A stretch of 64,000 nucleotides of DNA from Ursus arctos (Eukaryota > Chordata > Mammalia > Carnivora > Ursidae): NCBI RefSeq assembly GCF_023065955.2, contig NW_026622986.1:20795848-20859847 (forward strand). Direction: 5' to 3'. Numbering within the stretch: the stretch's first letter is position 1; each line of letters starts with the position of its first letter. The translations under genes were made by a program, and so were the position numbers. Of this stretch, positions 12,170-23,730 are shown one piece after another. The notes under the pieces are model-generated. The model was not told the origin of the DNA, ran no database searches, and saw only the letters and a list, made by a program, of their open reading frames with translations.

Positions 12170-12300
12170 AGAATTACCACTTATTCTATTCAGAGCACTG
12201 TATGTGTTCATTTAATCCTCACAAACTATGATAGGGGTTTGATGACACCAAAACCCAGACTCGATAGTTCTCATGCCAACTGAGCTATGTCAAAGTCACT
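12170..12300 (-). mobile_element. MIR fossil
   Basis: 'catttaatcctcacaaacta' and neighbouring bases match the reverse complement of the MIR 3' half. It is diverged. Confidence 0.5.
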
Positions 12301-12789
12301 AATATTTTCCCCAATTTTTCATTAGCTCAGGTAAGCACACATTCATGTCACCATTTCAAATGAATGGAGGTCACAGTGACTCAGAGCCAAATCATCAGAT
12401 CTCACATTTATTGCACCCACTTCCATAAAAGTGCAGATGACGGTCTTAGAGATCATGTGACCTGAATGTTGCACTCAGTTTACTCAGCGTCTGGCAGAGA
12501 GCAAAGGGCAGGCTAAAGATCCACTTGAAGGTACTGATTAGGTTGATATTGATTAGGTAGGTTGAGGTTTAACAAACTGAACTGAATTCAATACCGGAAC
12601 TATTTACTGAAAAGTAAAACCTGCTGTATGATTTCTTTAAATAGAGTAATAAAATAATAATGGGATGAAATTAAATACTAGAATTTAAAAATCAGTGGAA
12701 ATTAATTCAGATTCACTCATTTTTATCCAGTGTTCTAGAAAAAATGTTTGAGTTAGCACAGCTCTTACAGACAGGTACTTTATGTACCT

Positions 12790-12905
12790 TGGCAAGTATC
12801 TAGTCCAATCTCTCCATTTTGCCAAGGAAGAAACTAAAGACAGAGAGTTTAAGAAACATGGGGAGAGGCAGAGGATAAGCAGATCAGGATTGGAACCCAA
12901 GATTC
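12790..12905 (-). mobile_element. MIR fossil
   Basis: 'ccattttgccaaggaagaaa', 'agtttaagaaacatgg' and 'gatcaggattggaaccca' match the reverse complement of MIR. Confidence 0.65.
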
Positions 12906-13537
12906 AATGTCGTTTCTCCCCTGGATTCAACCCCTGTTTAAATTAATTTTGCCTGTGAGTTACTACTATAAAATCCTTTCTAGATAACTTTAAATGTTAG
13001 AGCACCTTTAAATAAACAACAGTGAATTAGACAGCTATTTCTGATACATGTCATTCCTCTCCAAACAATAGCCCATGCCGGAACTCACTCCTAACACCTG
13101 TGAAGACTCAGCTTTTGGTTTTCCAAAGTTGGAATCTTACCAAAAAATAGAAATGTTTATTGTAATCTCTACCAAGGAGATGAGATTATCAAAAGGGTGA
13201 GTCTTTATATTTCTTTAGTCCTAAATCTCTGGGGTGAGCACCACCAAGTATGACTGCATTCATCTGAAAAAATAATAATAATGTGATAAAAATTCATTCA
13301 TATGAAATTAAGTTTATAATTATTTATCTTATCAATGGTTACCTTTTAGTTTATTATTTTTTACATATAGTTATTAAAACCATATGAGTACTATAATATT
13401 ACTTTGGTCACTTTCGGATGAATTAAAGAAATCAACTAAAAAGTTCTGTCCTATCTCATTTATGTAATAGGTAATTTATAATGTGTCAAGAGGAAACAGT
13501 TGTCTACTAGTCTGTTCCTTAGAAATATCATTCTGGG

Positions 13538-13733
13538 GGCGCCTGGGTGGCTCAGTTGGTTAAGCGTCTGCCTTCGGCTCAGGTCATAACCCCAGAGTCC
13601 TGGGATGGAGCTCTGCATCGGGCTCCCTGCTCAGTGGGGAGCCTGCTTCTCCCTCTCCCTCTGCCTGCTGCTCCCCCAACTTGTGCTCTCTCTCTGTGTC
13701 AAATAAATAAATAAAATCTTTTTTTTTTAAAAA
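13538..13733 (+). mobile_element. Carnivore SINE
   Basis: The head is 'gcgcctgggtggctcagttg', the middle is CT-rich and the tail is 'aaataaataaataaaatctt'. A 17-base target duplication with one mismatch lies at 13521-13537 and 13734-13750. Confidence 0.96.
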
Positions 13734-14238
13734 AGAAACATCATTCTGGGATCAGTGTCATACACTGCATTTTATGTTAGTAATTACTCTGTTAAATACC
13801 ACTGAACATGGAATGATTTTTTTCATAGATTATTTAAACTTGTAGTCACCTGAATAATAATCTCTATACTTACAGAGGAGTATACTAGAGAAAATGATGC
13901 TGAAAGTAGCATTTCACAAATGCTAAATACAGCTATTCCTGCAAATCAAATACTCGTGTATTTTTAAAAAAATTATTAGTTACAAATACAAGCATTTATA
14001 AGTTTTCAAAACTATAAGTAATTCACTGATTATAGGAAGAATTAAAGTAGATTTTGCCCGAGATTGCTTAAATTACTGTTTGGCATAGCCAAGCAAAGAT
14101 GATAGCTTCTTAAAGGTATTATCTATCCTCTGACATCCCACATCTGCTCTAAGTACTTCTGGATTGTTTTGAAGAATTAAATTAAATACTTCTTAAACAA
14201 AGGCCTAACACATAATATGTGCCCAATAAATGTAAGCT

Positions 14239-14246
14239 ATTATTAC

Positions 14247-14277
<31 letters not shown>

Positions 14278-14286
14278 GTTATTACT
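14239..14286. repeat. (ATT)n microsatellite
   Basis: About 15 units of TTA with one interruption near each end, just upstream of an L1 3' fragment. Confidence 0.95.
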
Positions 14287-14304
14287 CTATGTTGAATCAA
14301 GGCT

Positions 14305-14676
14305 GTCAAAAAATGTTATTAGCTGCAACATGGACGGCACTGGAGGAGATAATGCTAAGTGAAATAAGTCAAGCAGAGAAAGACAATTATCATATGATTT
14401 CTCTCATCTATAGAACATAGAATAAAGAAAGGGGGGTTAATCAGAAGGGGGAATGAAGCATGAGAGACTATGGACTCTGAGAAACAAACTGAGGGCTTCA
14501 GAGGGGAGGGGGGTGGGGGAATGGGATAGACTGGTGATGGGTAGTAAGAAGGGCACCTATTGCATGGTGCACTGGGTGTTATACGCAACTAATGAATCAT
14601 CGAACTTTACATCAGAAACCAGGGATGTGACTAATATAACATAATAAAAAAACATTAAAATAAAATTTTTAAAAAG
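14305..14676 (+). mobile_element. Carnivore L1 3' end, 5'-truncated
   Basis: It starts in ORF2 ('caacatggacggcactggag') and runs through 'atgctaagtgaaataagtca' to the 3'UTR ('gcactgggtgttatacgcaa') and an A-rich tail. The frame 14217-14420 is only ORF2 remnant. It is younger-looking than the L1 at 1-2206. Confidence 0.9.
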
Positions 14677-15399
14677 TGTGATTAGAAACAAAATTCAAAT
14701 TTTGTGTCAAATATATCATCACTTAAAGCAAATGAGCACCATCCACAAATTTCTTTCTCTAATGTGGTTTTGTAATGTCATAGAGGAAACAAGGGGTTTT
14801 TTAGCATTACTACACAAAGTATCAATTCCACATGCTGAACTGTTTAGTTCTCGATTTTCCAGGATGTATTGTCTGAAATGGTTATGCACCTCCTTTTGAA
14901 CCTGCTTATAATAGAAGATGTATTCATGTTACCCTTAGCTTTCATCTCTTCTGCATTGTGGTCCAATTCATTTTCCAGACAGCACCAAAAACAATCAAGT
15001 AGACAAGCCAACTTTCACTTCCTACACCTTCTTTCAGTTCTGTAAATCCTAATCCTGCACATATGTAGTTATCACTCTGATTCAGGAATTGAGGATTAAA
15101 TAGCTTCCCAGCATTTTGGGGGTAGAAGCAGAAATGAGGATGATGCATCGATCGTGAATGATGTAAGAAGTTGCTGCCAGGCAGACGCTAAGCCCTGAAG
15201 ACAAGGGGGAATCAGATTGCCAGTTTAGACGAAGTTCACCAGAACAAGGAGCTGCTGACACCTAAATTAAGGGTTCTTTTAATTAGAAATTCTCTTCATT
15301 TCGTGAGTGGGACCCAGGCAGAATGAAATGTAAAGACAGTACTCCGTTCCAATCCAACTATTTTCTGAACAGGAGGCAGTAGGCAAAGTTTCTAGCTTC

Positions 15400-15520
15400 T
15401 CCCTGTTATTTCATCTATAAAGTAGACACAATAGTATTCATTCAGGAGGTTGGTGTGAGCTTTAGAAAGAAAACCCAGTGTCTGGCACAAAGCAACCGAT
15501 CAATAAATGACAGCTAAATG
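15400..15520 (+). mobile_element. MIR fossil
   Basis: 'tcatctataaagtagacaca' followed by 'cccagtgtctggcacaaagc' and 'atcaataaatgacag' matches the MIR 3' half. Confidence 0.65.
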
Positions 15521-16247
15521 TATCTGAGTCATAAAAACGGTTTACACATTTAAAAAAATGATATTTACACTGCTCACAATCCTCACAGAAAATAAATCTG
15601 ATTTTAAAAGTATAACTATTTGTGGATATATTTTTTTATTTTAGTGGCATATTTCCCCAAAGGGAGTAGATCACAATCCTACACTCACACCATTATTTTC
15701 TAGATTCCTCCCCACTACATCCCAATAAATCCTGAAAGTCTTGACTATCTTCCCTCCAAAAAAACGAAGTTCTGTTTCACTTTATGAGTTACCCTTTAGG
15801 CTTTTTCCCCCCCTAATGCATGATATTTTTGACTTAAAGAAAAGCAGGAAATACTACAAGTCTCATTAGTGAAATCATTCTTATCCAGATTTCAGTTAAA
15901 ATGTGCTGGCTAAAATTCCAGAGACTTGGATAAGAGTCAAATAAGTATCTGAGGTGAACTTGGCCTGGGAATCTCTTAGTATTTGTTTGCGCTCCCGAGG
16001 GACACTGTCATACTCGTGGCACTGGCTGGTTAGGAAAGCATTTCCCGAGGCCCAAGCTGGAGCTGCTGTCCCACCCACATCACCCCTGTCCTCTAGGCAG
16101 CTGCTGAAGGCAGGTAAAAAGTAACCTGTGTTCTGTCCCTCGGCTTCCAGAAAGCCAGAAAACAAGTAAAACTTGGAAGAGCCAAGATAATACAACTCAG
16201 AGTCCCTTAAAAATTTTTTTTTAAAAAAACCAACTGAAACCATTTTA

Positions 16248-16520
16248 ACTTTTTTTTTTTTAAGGTTTTATTTTAATTCCTGCTCTGCTCATCACCACAA
16301 GTGCTCTCCTTAACCCCCATCACCAATTTCCCCCAACCCCCCAACTTCCTCCCCTCTGGTAACCAGCAGTGTGTTCTCTGTAGTTGAGTCTGTTTCTTGG
16401 TTTGTCTCTTTCTCTCTCTCTTTTTGCTTTGCCCTTTGCTCATTTGTTTTGTTTCTTAGAGTCCAAATATGAGTGAAATCCCATGGTATTCGTCTTTCTC
16501 TGACTGACTTAGAAACCACT
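16248..16520 (-). mobile_element. L1 3' end fragment
   Basis: The plus strand starts with a T run, then 'atcaccacaagtgctctcct', 'ccctctggtaaccagcagtg' and 'ccaaatatgagtgaaatccc', the inverse of an older carnivore L1 3'UTR. It is truncated at its 5' end. Confidence 0.75.
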
Positions 16521-16663
16521 TCAACTCTGGTAGAGTTTTCTCTCACCCATGCCAGCATGCACAGAAAACACCTCGGTTGTCTTAAGTCATCTTTTCTCTT
16601 CCTTGATCATCTACATGAATTTGGTTTTGTCTCTTTCTGTGCTTTCTGTCATTATTTTTAGAC

Positions 16664-16822
16664 ATATTATAAATATTATAATATTATAAATTATATATAA
16701 TTATATATTTTATATATAATTTTTATATAAAAATTTATATATAAAAATTATATATAATTTATATATAATATATATTTATATATAATATTTTATATATATA
16801 TACTTATAATATTATAAATATT
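16664..16822. repeat. AT-only palindromic block
   Basis: About 160 bases almost purely A and T, made of repeated 'tatataattt' and 'ttatatataaaa' units that are self-complementary. Confidence 0.9.
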
Positions 16823-17319
16823 AATCGCTCTGATACTGTGCCCCAATACTAGGAAGGCCCCCCAGACCAACACAAAACAGAATAATTGAGCAGACTTGAG
16901 GCATAATTCCTTCTCTGAGTTTACTAATACACAGTGAGGCCAGATTACTTTTCTCCTATCAGTCTCGGTAATAATAACGGAAAGAAAATGGTCAATGGCT
17001 GCCTGTACCGAAAGGAGACAATTAATAAATGTTAAACCTGGCACCTAACTGTGGCAGGAAAGATTTCATTACCCTGGAGCAGTTCATGTTTTAGTCCTCA
17101 GGAAGGGAGGAAGAATAGAAAAATGCATTTTGCAAGGTTTTGCTAAATAAATGTTTGTTACCTCTTTCCTCCAAAAAGAGAATGCAATAAACATCTGCAA
17201 ATTCAATTAAAAAATAGTAATAACCTACAGGAGAAACATGGTCCAGTTAATGAAGAGTACCCCAAAAAGAGAAAAAGAGGCCAAGGTGGGGACACGCTCT
17301 ATCCCTCGTGTTGGTTCAC

Positions 17320-17420
17320 ACACTCTCCCCTTTAACAGAGAAAATCACTGAGGCCCAGAAGCTTCACGGCATCAAAGAGCCGAGACCCAGGCAGTCGGGC
17401 TCCAGAGCTGACTCTCTTTA
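17320..17420 (-). mobile_element. MIR fossil fragment
   Basis: 'gaaaatcactgaggcccaga' and 'gcagtcgggctccagagctg' match the reverse complement of MIR. Confidence 0.5.
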
Positions 17421-17484
17421 CTCCTGCACGCTGCTGCCTGGGGGCTGGTCGGTTGGAATGGGTAGGCATTGCGGACACAGCAGG

Positions 17485-17640
17485 TTCTAACATGGTGCTC
17501 CTTCAACCACTTGCTCAAGAATCACCTAGAAGTTTGACAATATGCAGCTTCCTGGGCCCCATGGCACCTCTACTGATCTAGCATCTCTGGAGTTTGGGCC
17601 CACGCATCTTCATTTTAACCAAGTTCCTTGGTGATTAATA
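17485..17640 (+). mobile_element. MER5-type hAT fossil
   Basis: 'caagaatcacctagaagttt', 'cagcttcctgggcccca' and 'accaagttccttggtgatta' line up with the MER5A consensus as I recall it. It is diverged. Confidence 0.7.
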
Positions 17641-17879
17641 AGCAACTTGACATTGAAGGGCCACAGCACTTACTGTCTTCTTGCTGTAAACCGACCACCT
17701 GTCTACACATGAGGCTGAATTTCTAAATAATTCTTTTTACTGTGTTCCACCATCATTTGTCAGGCAGCAAACATTCTTTGAGACTCTCTTCCTTAGAAGG
17801 TTCCATGTGAATCTCTTTGGTTGGGGAGCATTAATACTCATAAGATATTCCTGATTTTCAGCCATTTGCCCCTATAATC

Positions 17880-18095
17880 CATTCTCCACACAGCCTTCAG
17901 TTTGCTTTCTTCATGGCACTTACTAAAATTTGTATCTACCTGTTTTTTTTTTTTTTCTTGTTTATGTCTGTTTTCCCCACTGGACTTTAAGCTCCTGGTG
18001 CTTGCTTTGACCAGCTTTGGTCACCATTGTGTCCCTAGGACCTTGCGTAATACCTCACACACAGACACCAGCCACTGTAATGAATGAATGAATGA
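17880..18095 (+). mobile_element. L2 3' end fossil
   Basis: 'tatgtctgttttccccactg', 'actttaagctcctggtgctt' and a TGAA tail (about 18079-18096) are typical of an L2 3' terminus. Confidence 0.75.
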
Positions 18096-19212
18096 ATAAA
18101 AAATTACAAATGTACTTCTAGTCTTGCAGGGGAAGTGGGACACAAATGTATGTAGCTATTATAAAAGCAGTAAACAATTAAGAGAAATGCAGATAGAAAT
18201 GGCTAAGACTGCATTTCAGCTGGATGAAATTTTGGGAATTCCAGGTACAAGAAATGGCATGGGAAAAGATGTAGCAGTGAGGAAGTGTTAGATAAAGTGT
18301 TAGATAAAGGTGAGAAACCCCAAACTCTTCTGTCCAGACTGCAAAATGCATGAAGGGAAATAGCAGTCAGGCTCGGAAGGCCAGGCAAAGGCAAACGCCT
18401 TTGTTAACGATTTGATAGGAAATAAGCTACTAAGGATTTTTGAACATGGTAAGTCATAGGATCAGAGATCTATTAATCTGGTAGCAGTGTCAGGGTGAAC
18501 TGGAGGGAGGGGATTCTGGAACAGGGGCCTGAGGATGCTTTTTCTCCCCGCTCATTTCTGCTCCTAATCTCTCTGTTCCCCAAGTGTGGATTTCAGAAGC
18601 TACAACAAATACTTTCATCACAAGCAAACATTCGTGCTTTCCCTCTTCACAGTCCTACGAGAACAGACGCTTAAAAAAACAAACACATTGTGGAAAGAAT
18701 ACCAATAAGGCCTGAAATCCTGTACAGGCTGGGAGTTTGAGAGACAGGAAGCCGAAAGGATGCAGAGTTTCCGAGCTGCTCTTGACTCATCCCTGCTTTT
18801 GCAGCAAGAGCCTTTACTTCCATTTCTCCTTTTGACTCCCATGATGCTGATGCAAAACCTCTGGCTTCAGGATAGACCTGGAATTCCTGACCAGCACAGT
18901 CCCCTTGCCGTGTCCAAGAACATCACCTTTTGATTTTGACCTCTTCTATTCTGAGCCCAGATCCATTCTCAGGATCCTTCTTAACACAGGTTCTCGAGAC
19001 TGTCACAACTGATGGAAGAAATCCTGAGACAAAAACCTATTTGCCATTCCAGGGGCACATTTGCATCCCCCCCTCAACTTTGTGACATCTGCTCAGGACT
19101 GACTCTATCCTGATGTCGATAATCGCATGTGCTGTCTGCTTCTAAGGTAAACTAGACGGAAATAAAATCATCGTGATCTTACTTGCAACCTCTTTGCTTT
19201 TGCCCTCATTAC

Positions 19213-19377
19213 CTGTTAGGTACGTTTGCTCGTGTATCTCCGTGATACTCAAGAGTTCGGCACTCTGTTGTTGGCAGCTTCTCCGTGCCTGGTGCCAAGT
19301 TAAAGCAGATTTGGAGTTTATCTGGTAGGAAATGCCAGTCAGCGGGTCTTTATTCCATAAGCTTTCACTGCCCTCGA
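19213..19377 (-). CDS. MRC1: MRC1 exon 4: start of C-type lectin-like domain 1
   Basis: This 165-base exon encodes 55 residues: the linker after the FNII module and the N-terminal third of the first C-type lectin-like domain. It reads FEGSESLWNKDPLTGISYQI, continues with KSALTWHQARRSCQQQ and ends AELLSITEIHEQTYLT. The WHQARRSC segment is the usual helix-plus-cysteine of a CTLD, and ELLSI.EIHEQ is the second helix. The acceptor TTTTACAG ends at 19378 and the donor is CAG|GTAATG after 19213. Phase 1 at both ends joins cleanly to exons 3 and 5. In the human receptor CTLD1 is not the main sugar binder (CTLD4 is), so this exon mainly has a structural role. Confidence 0.96.
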
Positions 19378-21342
19378 CTGTAAAAGAAGTCAAACGCGAT
19401 TGGCTGCATTAGGCATAGAAAAGACTTTCAGGGAAAAATATTTCTTAAATGATTCTAGTAGCATTTTTGTCAGAAGCCTATTGGTTTTCCTTTCTGTTCT
19501 TTTACTTATTTTTGAAGTGCCTGTGAGATTTTCTTCACTCCTCTGATGAACAGAGGGAGTTTTCAAAAGATTGACCGCATCTCATTCTTTTCATTTGCCT
19601 AAGAAAGGAAAAGAGAGGCACTGTCTCCCTATTTTTGTGTCTGAATATTTGGGATCAATTGAGTTGGAAAGTGAGGCCAATGCAAATACTAAGAATAGAG
19701 ATGCCAGGTCAAATTCCTTAATCTAGAAAAAAAATAGAGGGGCAAGAGAAAATATATATCTTCTCTCAGCAAGTGGATATTTTGCCTGTACATTCTAGTT
19801 GGGTCTTTTTAGACCAAAGGCATGGGCGTTAGAAGGCCACGTCATGGACTCACCACCAGGCTGACCTGGACCTACATCCAGGCACTGTCACTCACCGGTG
19901 GTTTGTCCTTATTTTCCCACCTCTAGGATATATTAAATCTGTGTAGCCCCAGGCAATAGTAGAGGCTGATTGTTAGTTTTCCTTCCTTCAGAGTAAAAAA
20001 TAATTCTTTGAGCTTATTTTTGCCCTGTTATTTTATGATTCCCAGTACAGTCTCTAAACTTAGTTATACATTATGAAAGGCCAATAGTATCGACGGGTAA
20101 ATATTATTTATAGTGTGTTACCTATAAGATGTTTGGGCAATTAGTCAACAAATGAAGTATTTCTGTGTGCTTCATGTTATAAAAACATCCCTTTTCTCTT
20201 TTTAATAATTTAAATTCTACCTACGAATCCTAGGGAGTAATAATTTCTTCACTTTTTTGTAAAAAAGAAAAGGAATCATGTAACTTCTCAAATTTTCTGA
20301 GAAGTATTCAACCTGCCAAGAAGTTGGGCAGTTTCCCAAAAGCATATAGCCTATGTCATGAATCTTTGGATGTGACAAGGAAGTGATCTTTTTCAGATAC
20401 ATCACACAGACTATGATATGAAACTTGTGGTTCCACGGCACATCAAAGAGGAAGAAAAATAACCCAAAATTCCATCCAGGCAACAACATAGAAATTTCTA
20501 AGATGTTTTCATTATAAAATTACTATATATTTACATAAAAATAAATTTGAATTGGTAATGTTCAATTTAAATGATCACGATCTGAGATCTTACTAGTTCC
20601 ATATCCAGATGGACTCTCTCCACATAAGTGAGATCATTCAAATGAGACTGATTGGAGGGCTACTTGAAGATACATATTTTTAGAAATGTGGAGTTCTAAT
20701 ATGGTAGAAAATGTGAGACACACACAAAAAAACAAAAAACAAGGGGGATTATTTTCTTGCTCAGGAATGGAAGAGAGGGATATACATGAACAAAGAAGGA
20801 AATGCAATTTGACTCTTCTCTTTATTTAAAGAAAGTATACTTTGTACTTTAGATCAAGAAATTAAGATCTATTTCTCAATGAATGTATAGGTTTGCTGAG
20901 TCTACACCTCCCCCGATTGTTCAAATTCCTGCAGTAAACCAGCACAACTGATGTGGAAAGCAAAAGTTGCAAGCTATGGAGAATTGAGAGAAAGGGTCTT
21001 TTCCTTTTCCTGTTCTCATGATACTTTAAAATAAATGTCTAAACAGAAGGAAAACATTACAATAAACAATGCAAAGGACAATGAAAAGCACTTATTAAAA
21101 TGTCACTAGGTCAATAACTGGTACCTCGTCTTCCTGTATTAAACCTACTAGTTTAAGGCTAGTATAAAATAAAAGGTTTTTTTGAAAGGAACATGAAGCG
21201 AGGAAAATGAAGTAGATTGGGAAATCACAAAGCCCTTTAAGAAAGGCATGAAATGTATAAAATGTGCTTTAAATTTTTAATGCATATTGAAATCAAACAA
21301 TTTTTTATTCCCTATAGTTATTTTACTTTACATTTAACTACA

Positions 21343-21432
21343 TTTCTATAGAATATGTATATATTCTATATATTTCTATAGAATATGTATATATTCTATA
21401 TATTTCTATAGAATATATATATATACATACAT
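21343..21432. repeat. 30-base palindromic minisatellite
   Basis: Three copies with a period of exactly 30 start at 21343, 21373 and 21403. Each unit contains 'tatagaatatgtatatatt' and its near inverse, so a single unit can fold on itself. The third copy degenerates into TA repeats. Confidence 0.95.
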
Positions 21433-21474
21433 ATATATAGGCTTTGAAGACATAAATTAGAAGTAATAAGACTA

Positions 21475-21520
21475 AAAGATTATTCAAAAGAATTATTCAA
21501 AAGATTATTCAAAAGAATAC
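21475..21520. repeat. Short tandem array, unit 'attattcaaaag'
   Basis: Four imperfect units of 12-13 bases. Confidence 0.85.
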
Positions 21521-21568
21521 TCAGGATATCCCTCCAACACACATTGATCCCAAAGTTGTGAAGTTTTT

Positions 21569-21572
<4 letters not shown>

Positions 21573-21602
<30 letters not shown>
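21573..21602. repeat. (GT)n microsatellite
   Basis: About 14 uninterrupted GT units after a T run. Confidence 0.95.
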
Positions 21603-21603
<1 letters not shown>

Positions 21604-22620
21604 AGTTTTTTGTTATTAGTGACTGGCCATTTGTCTTCTATTTAATGACTGATTAAATCATACAAATATCCAACAGCCCCTTCATCAATACCACTTAAGT
21701 GCAAGATGCTATAGTTAGACGTACGAAATCCACACCCCCAAGAAACTCCATGACAACAGATTTAGAAAATATCATTCCTAGTAAGTAAAGGTGAAAGACA
21801 CTCCTCAATCATTGGAAAACAAGTACTGCTTTATCTTAGGGGGAAAAGTAGCTTGATTCCAACAGAAGATATCTACTATAGAGGTCAGACATCTATAAGC
21901 CTTTCATGGGAATCAAACCTATAAAAGTTGTTATAAGAGAGGCAAATACAATTACTTCACCCAAAACGGGAGAGCAGCGTTGCCATGAATGGGAAGCCTG
22001 TTTTTGTAGATATTCACCCAGAACATAGGGACTGCACACAGAACAGAATTATAATAATATATGGAGTTGAAAAATCAAATTTATTTTAAGTGGGATTATA
22101 AATCAAAAGAGAGAAATAAGTACGATTCTTAGACTTTGGGATTTAACTTAAGACACTAAAACAATTTTGTGAATTATTTCATAATAATGCTTGGAATAAT
22201 GTGATTGTGGGTGGATGTGTGGTCCCCAAAATTCAGCGGTAAACAATGCTATTGTGATTCAGGTGTCCTTACAACCATCCCACACTGCATCTGCACCCAG
22301 ACTTTTCCCCTGCACCGCCCCCCCCCCCTTGCTGGCCAGCAGGAGAAAGAGTTCTGGGTAATAGCACAAAACAGGAGCGGCTGTGATCCATAAAGTCTGA
22401 ATGAGCAAAAGGTCAGGGAGTAAGATGTTTGGGGGGGGAGAAAAGGAAGGGGATAGCTGGCAGCAGGCTGAGGATGTGGGGCTGACAGGGAAAATGAAAG
22501 AACCCCTCCCTTGCCTCCTTCTTCAGTCCCAGCCCTGCCTCCCAAGGCTGATGCCCTCCTCTAACCCCTCCTCCACCATCCCTAAACCTGCTACACTGTT
22601 TCTTTAAAGATTATTTTTTC

Positions 22621-22810
22621 CCCAAGATTTTATTTATTTGAGAGAGAGAGAGAGAATGAGCAAGTGAGAGCATGAGCAGGGGGAGAGACAGAGGGAAAAG
22701 CAGGCTCCCCACTGAGCAAGGAGCCCGATGCAGGACTCGATCCCAGAACCCTAGGATCATGACTTGAGCGGAAGGCAGACACCTAACCGACTGAGCCACC
22801 CAGGTGCCCC
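22621..22810 (-). mobile_element. Carnivore SINE
   Basis: The plus strand reads 'aagattttatttatttgaga' through 'ccgactgagccacccaggtg', the inverse of the SINE. A target duplication could not be fixed. Ends are approximate. Confidence 0.9.
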
Positions 22811-23049
22811 TCTTCACAGACTCTTGAGTGTGGAAGGAACACAGGAGAATTCTTATTTTCTGCCTGCTTCCCATCAATATCATGCAAAGCCACTTATTTC
22901 GTGTTACTGCAATAATATGTTTTCATTTTAAAAATCCTTCGAGCATAAAAATAATCCACTTCCATTTGATTCATAGCTATGTTAAAATAAATGATACTGT
23001 TCTTAAATTAAATTCACTATCATTACTACTCATTACTATCACTTTCAGA

Positions 23050-23128
23050 GAAAGGAGCCCTTTTCATTACATTGGCAAAAAGTCAGGAGCCCCTTTTGTG
23101 TTGTTGAGGCAGAAGTCAGGAGCCCCTC
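23050..23128. repeat. Decayed 33-base tandem repeat
   Basis: The motif 'agtcaggagcccc' appears at 23081 and 23114 and a weaker 'ggagccc' is at 23054, giving spacings of 32 and 33 bases. Confidence 0.6.
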
Positions 23129-23329
23129 CCATCTCTCTCGCTCCATCAAACCACATGCTTATGGCATTAAATTTTATTTTTGATCTATGGTTTAATAAAG
23201 ATACATCCCAGGGGGAGGTATTCAGTATACATTGCATCGTATTCAGTATAATTTGCCCTACAGTCTTAGCAGTAAAGATTGAAGGAAAGCAGCAGCTGGT
23301 GGAAATAAAGGGGTCCTGTGATGTAGCAC

Positions 23330-23455
23330 AGGGCTGAGCGTCAGACCACCTGTGTCTGGTCTTCAGCCAATACGGATCACCTTCTCCATTACAAAGTGGG
23401 GACAATGGCCTGTGCACAGGGTTGTGGTGGAGTGTGACAAGTTAATAAATGGGAA
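23330..23455 (+). mobile_element. MIR fossil
   Basis: 'gcgtcagaccacctgtgtct', 'ttacaaagtggggacaatgg' and 'gttgtggtggagtgtgacaa' follow the order of MIR. It lies just upstream of the exon 3 donor, on the opposite strand. Confidence 0.55.
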
Positions 23456-23556
23456 ATAACTTTGAGGAGGGAAAATGGTCTCAATAAACACAAGGTCTTA
23501 TTGCCACGGTGCTGTACTAAATGTGGCAAACTCTTCTTGGTGCTAACGTTACTTAC

Positions 23557-23730
23557 ATTTCAATGGACAATATCCAAATAGCTTGTCCGCGTCATAGTCT
23601 GCAGTGGTTCCACACCAGAGCCACCCGTCTGATCGCCCAGCACTGGTGCAATCTGCATACCACTTGTTTTCAAACTTGAATGGAAAGGCACACGTTGCCC
23701 CGTTGGAATTGCCCAGCAGCGTGTACATGT
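23557..23730 (-). CDS. MRC1: MRC1 exon 3: fibronectin type II domain
   Basis: This 174-base exon encodes 58 residues that form the single fibronectin type II module, the collagen-binding part of mannose-receptor family proteins. The sequence reads (D)[17 protein letters not shown], then [19 protein letters not shown] and FGYCPLK. The four cysteines (CAFPF, ADC, LWC, GYC) and the aromatic residues between them are the kringle-like FNII signature. The acceptor is CTTCTAG before 23730 and the donor is T|GTAAGT after 23557; both are phase 1. The module is followed by 4.2 kb of intron 3. The near identity to human MRC1 and the domain order (R-type lectin, then FNII, then C-type lectin) separate it from the relatives MRC2, PLA2R1 and LY75. 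Confidence 0.97.

Larger units (their letters stand above)
10820..19212 (-). other. MRC1: MRC1 intron 4
   Basis: This 8.39 kb intron holds two SINEs (11199-11391, 13538-13733), three L1 3' fragments, MIR, L2 and MER5-like fossils, and an AT-rich palindromic block at 16664-16822. The stretch 15521-16240 is unique and shows nothing I can name. The stretch 18100-18600 resembles an old interspersed repeat whose family I cannot settle. Confidence 0.85.
19378..23556 (-). other. MRC1: MRC1 intron 3
   Basis: This 4.18 kb intron is mainly unique. It includes a 30-base palindromic minisatellite (21343-21432), a short tandem array (21475-21520), a GT microsatellite (21573-21602), one SINE (22621-22810), a decayed 33-base tandem repeat (about 23050-23128) and a MIR-like fragment before exon 3. 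Confidence 0.85.

Noticed and set aside
15896..16243. Open frame of 115 codons on the minus strand in intron 4 as a possible extra MRC1 exon
   Set aside because: The exon 4 to exon 5 junction is already in frame and complete, and the translation shows no C-type lectin pattern.
22828..23337. Open frame of 169 codons on the plus strand in intron 3
   Set aside because: It starts at the edge of a SINE, has low-complexity codon use and no recognisable domain; AT-rich intron produces such frames by chance.
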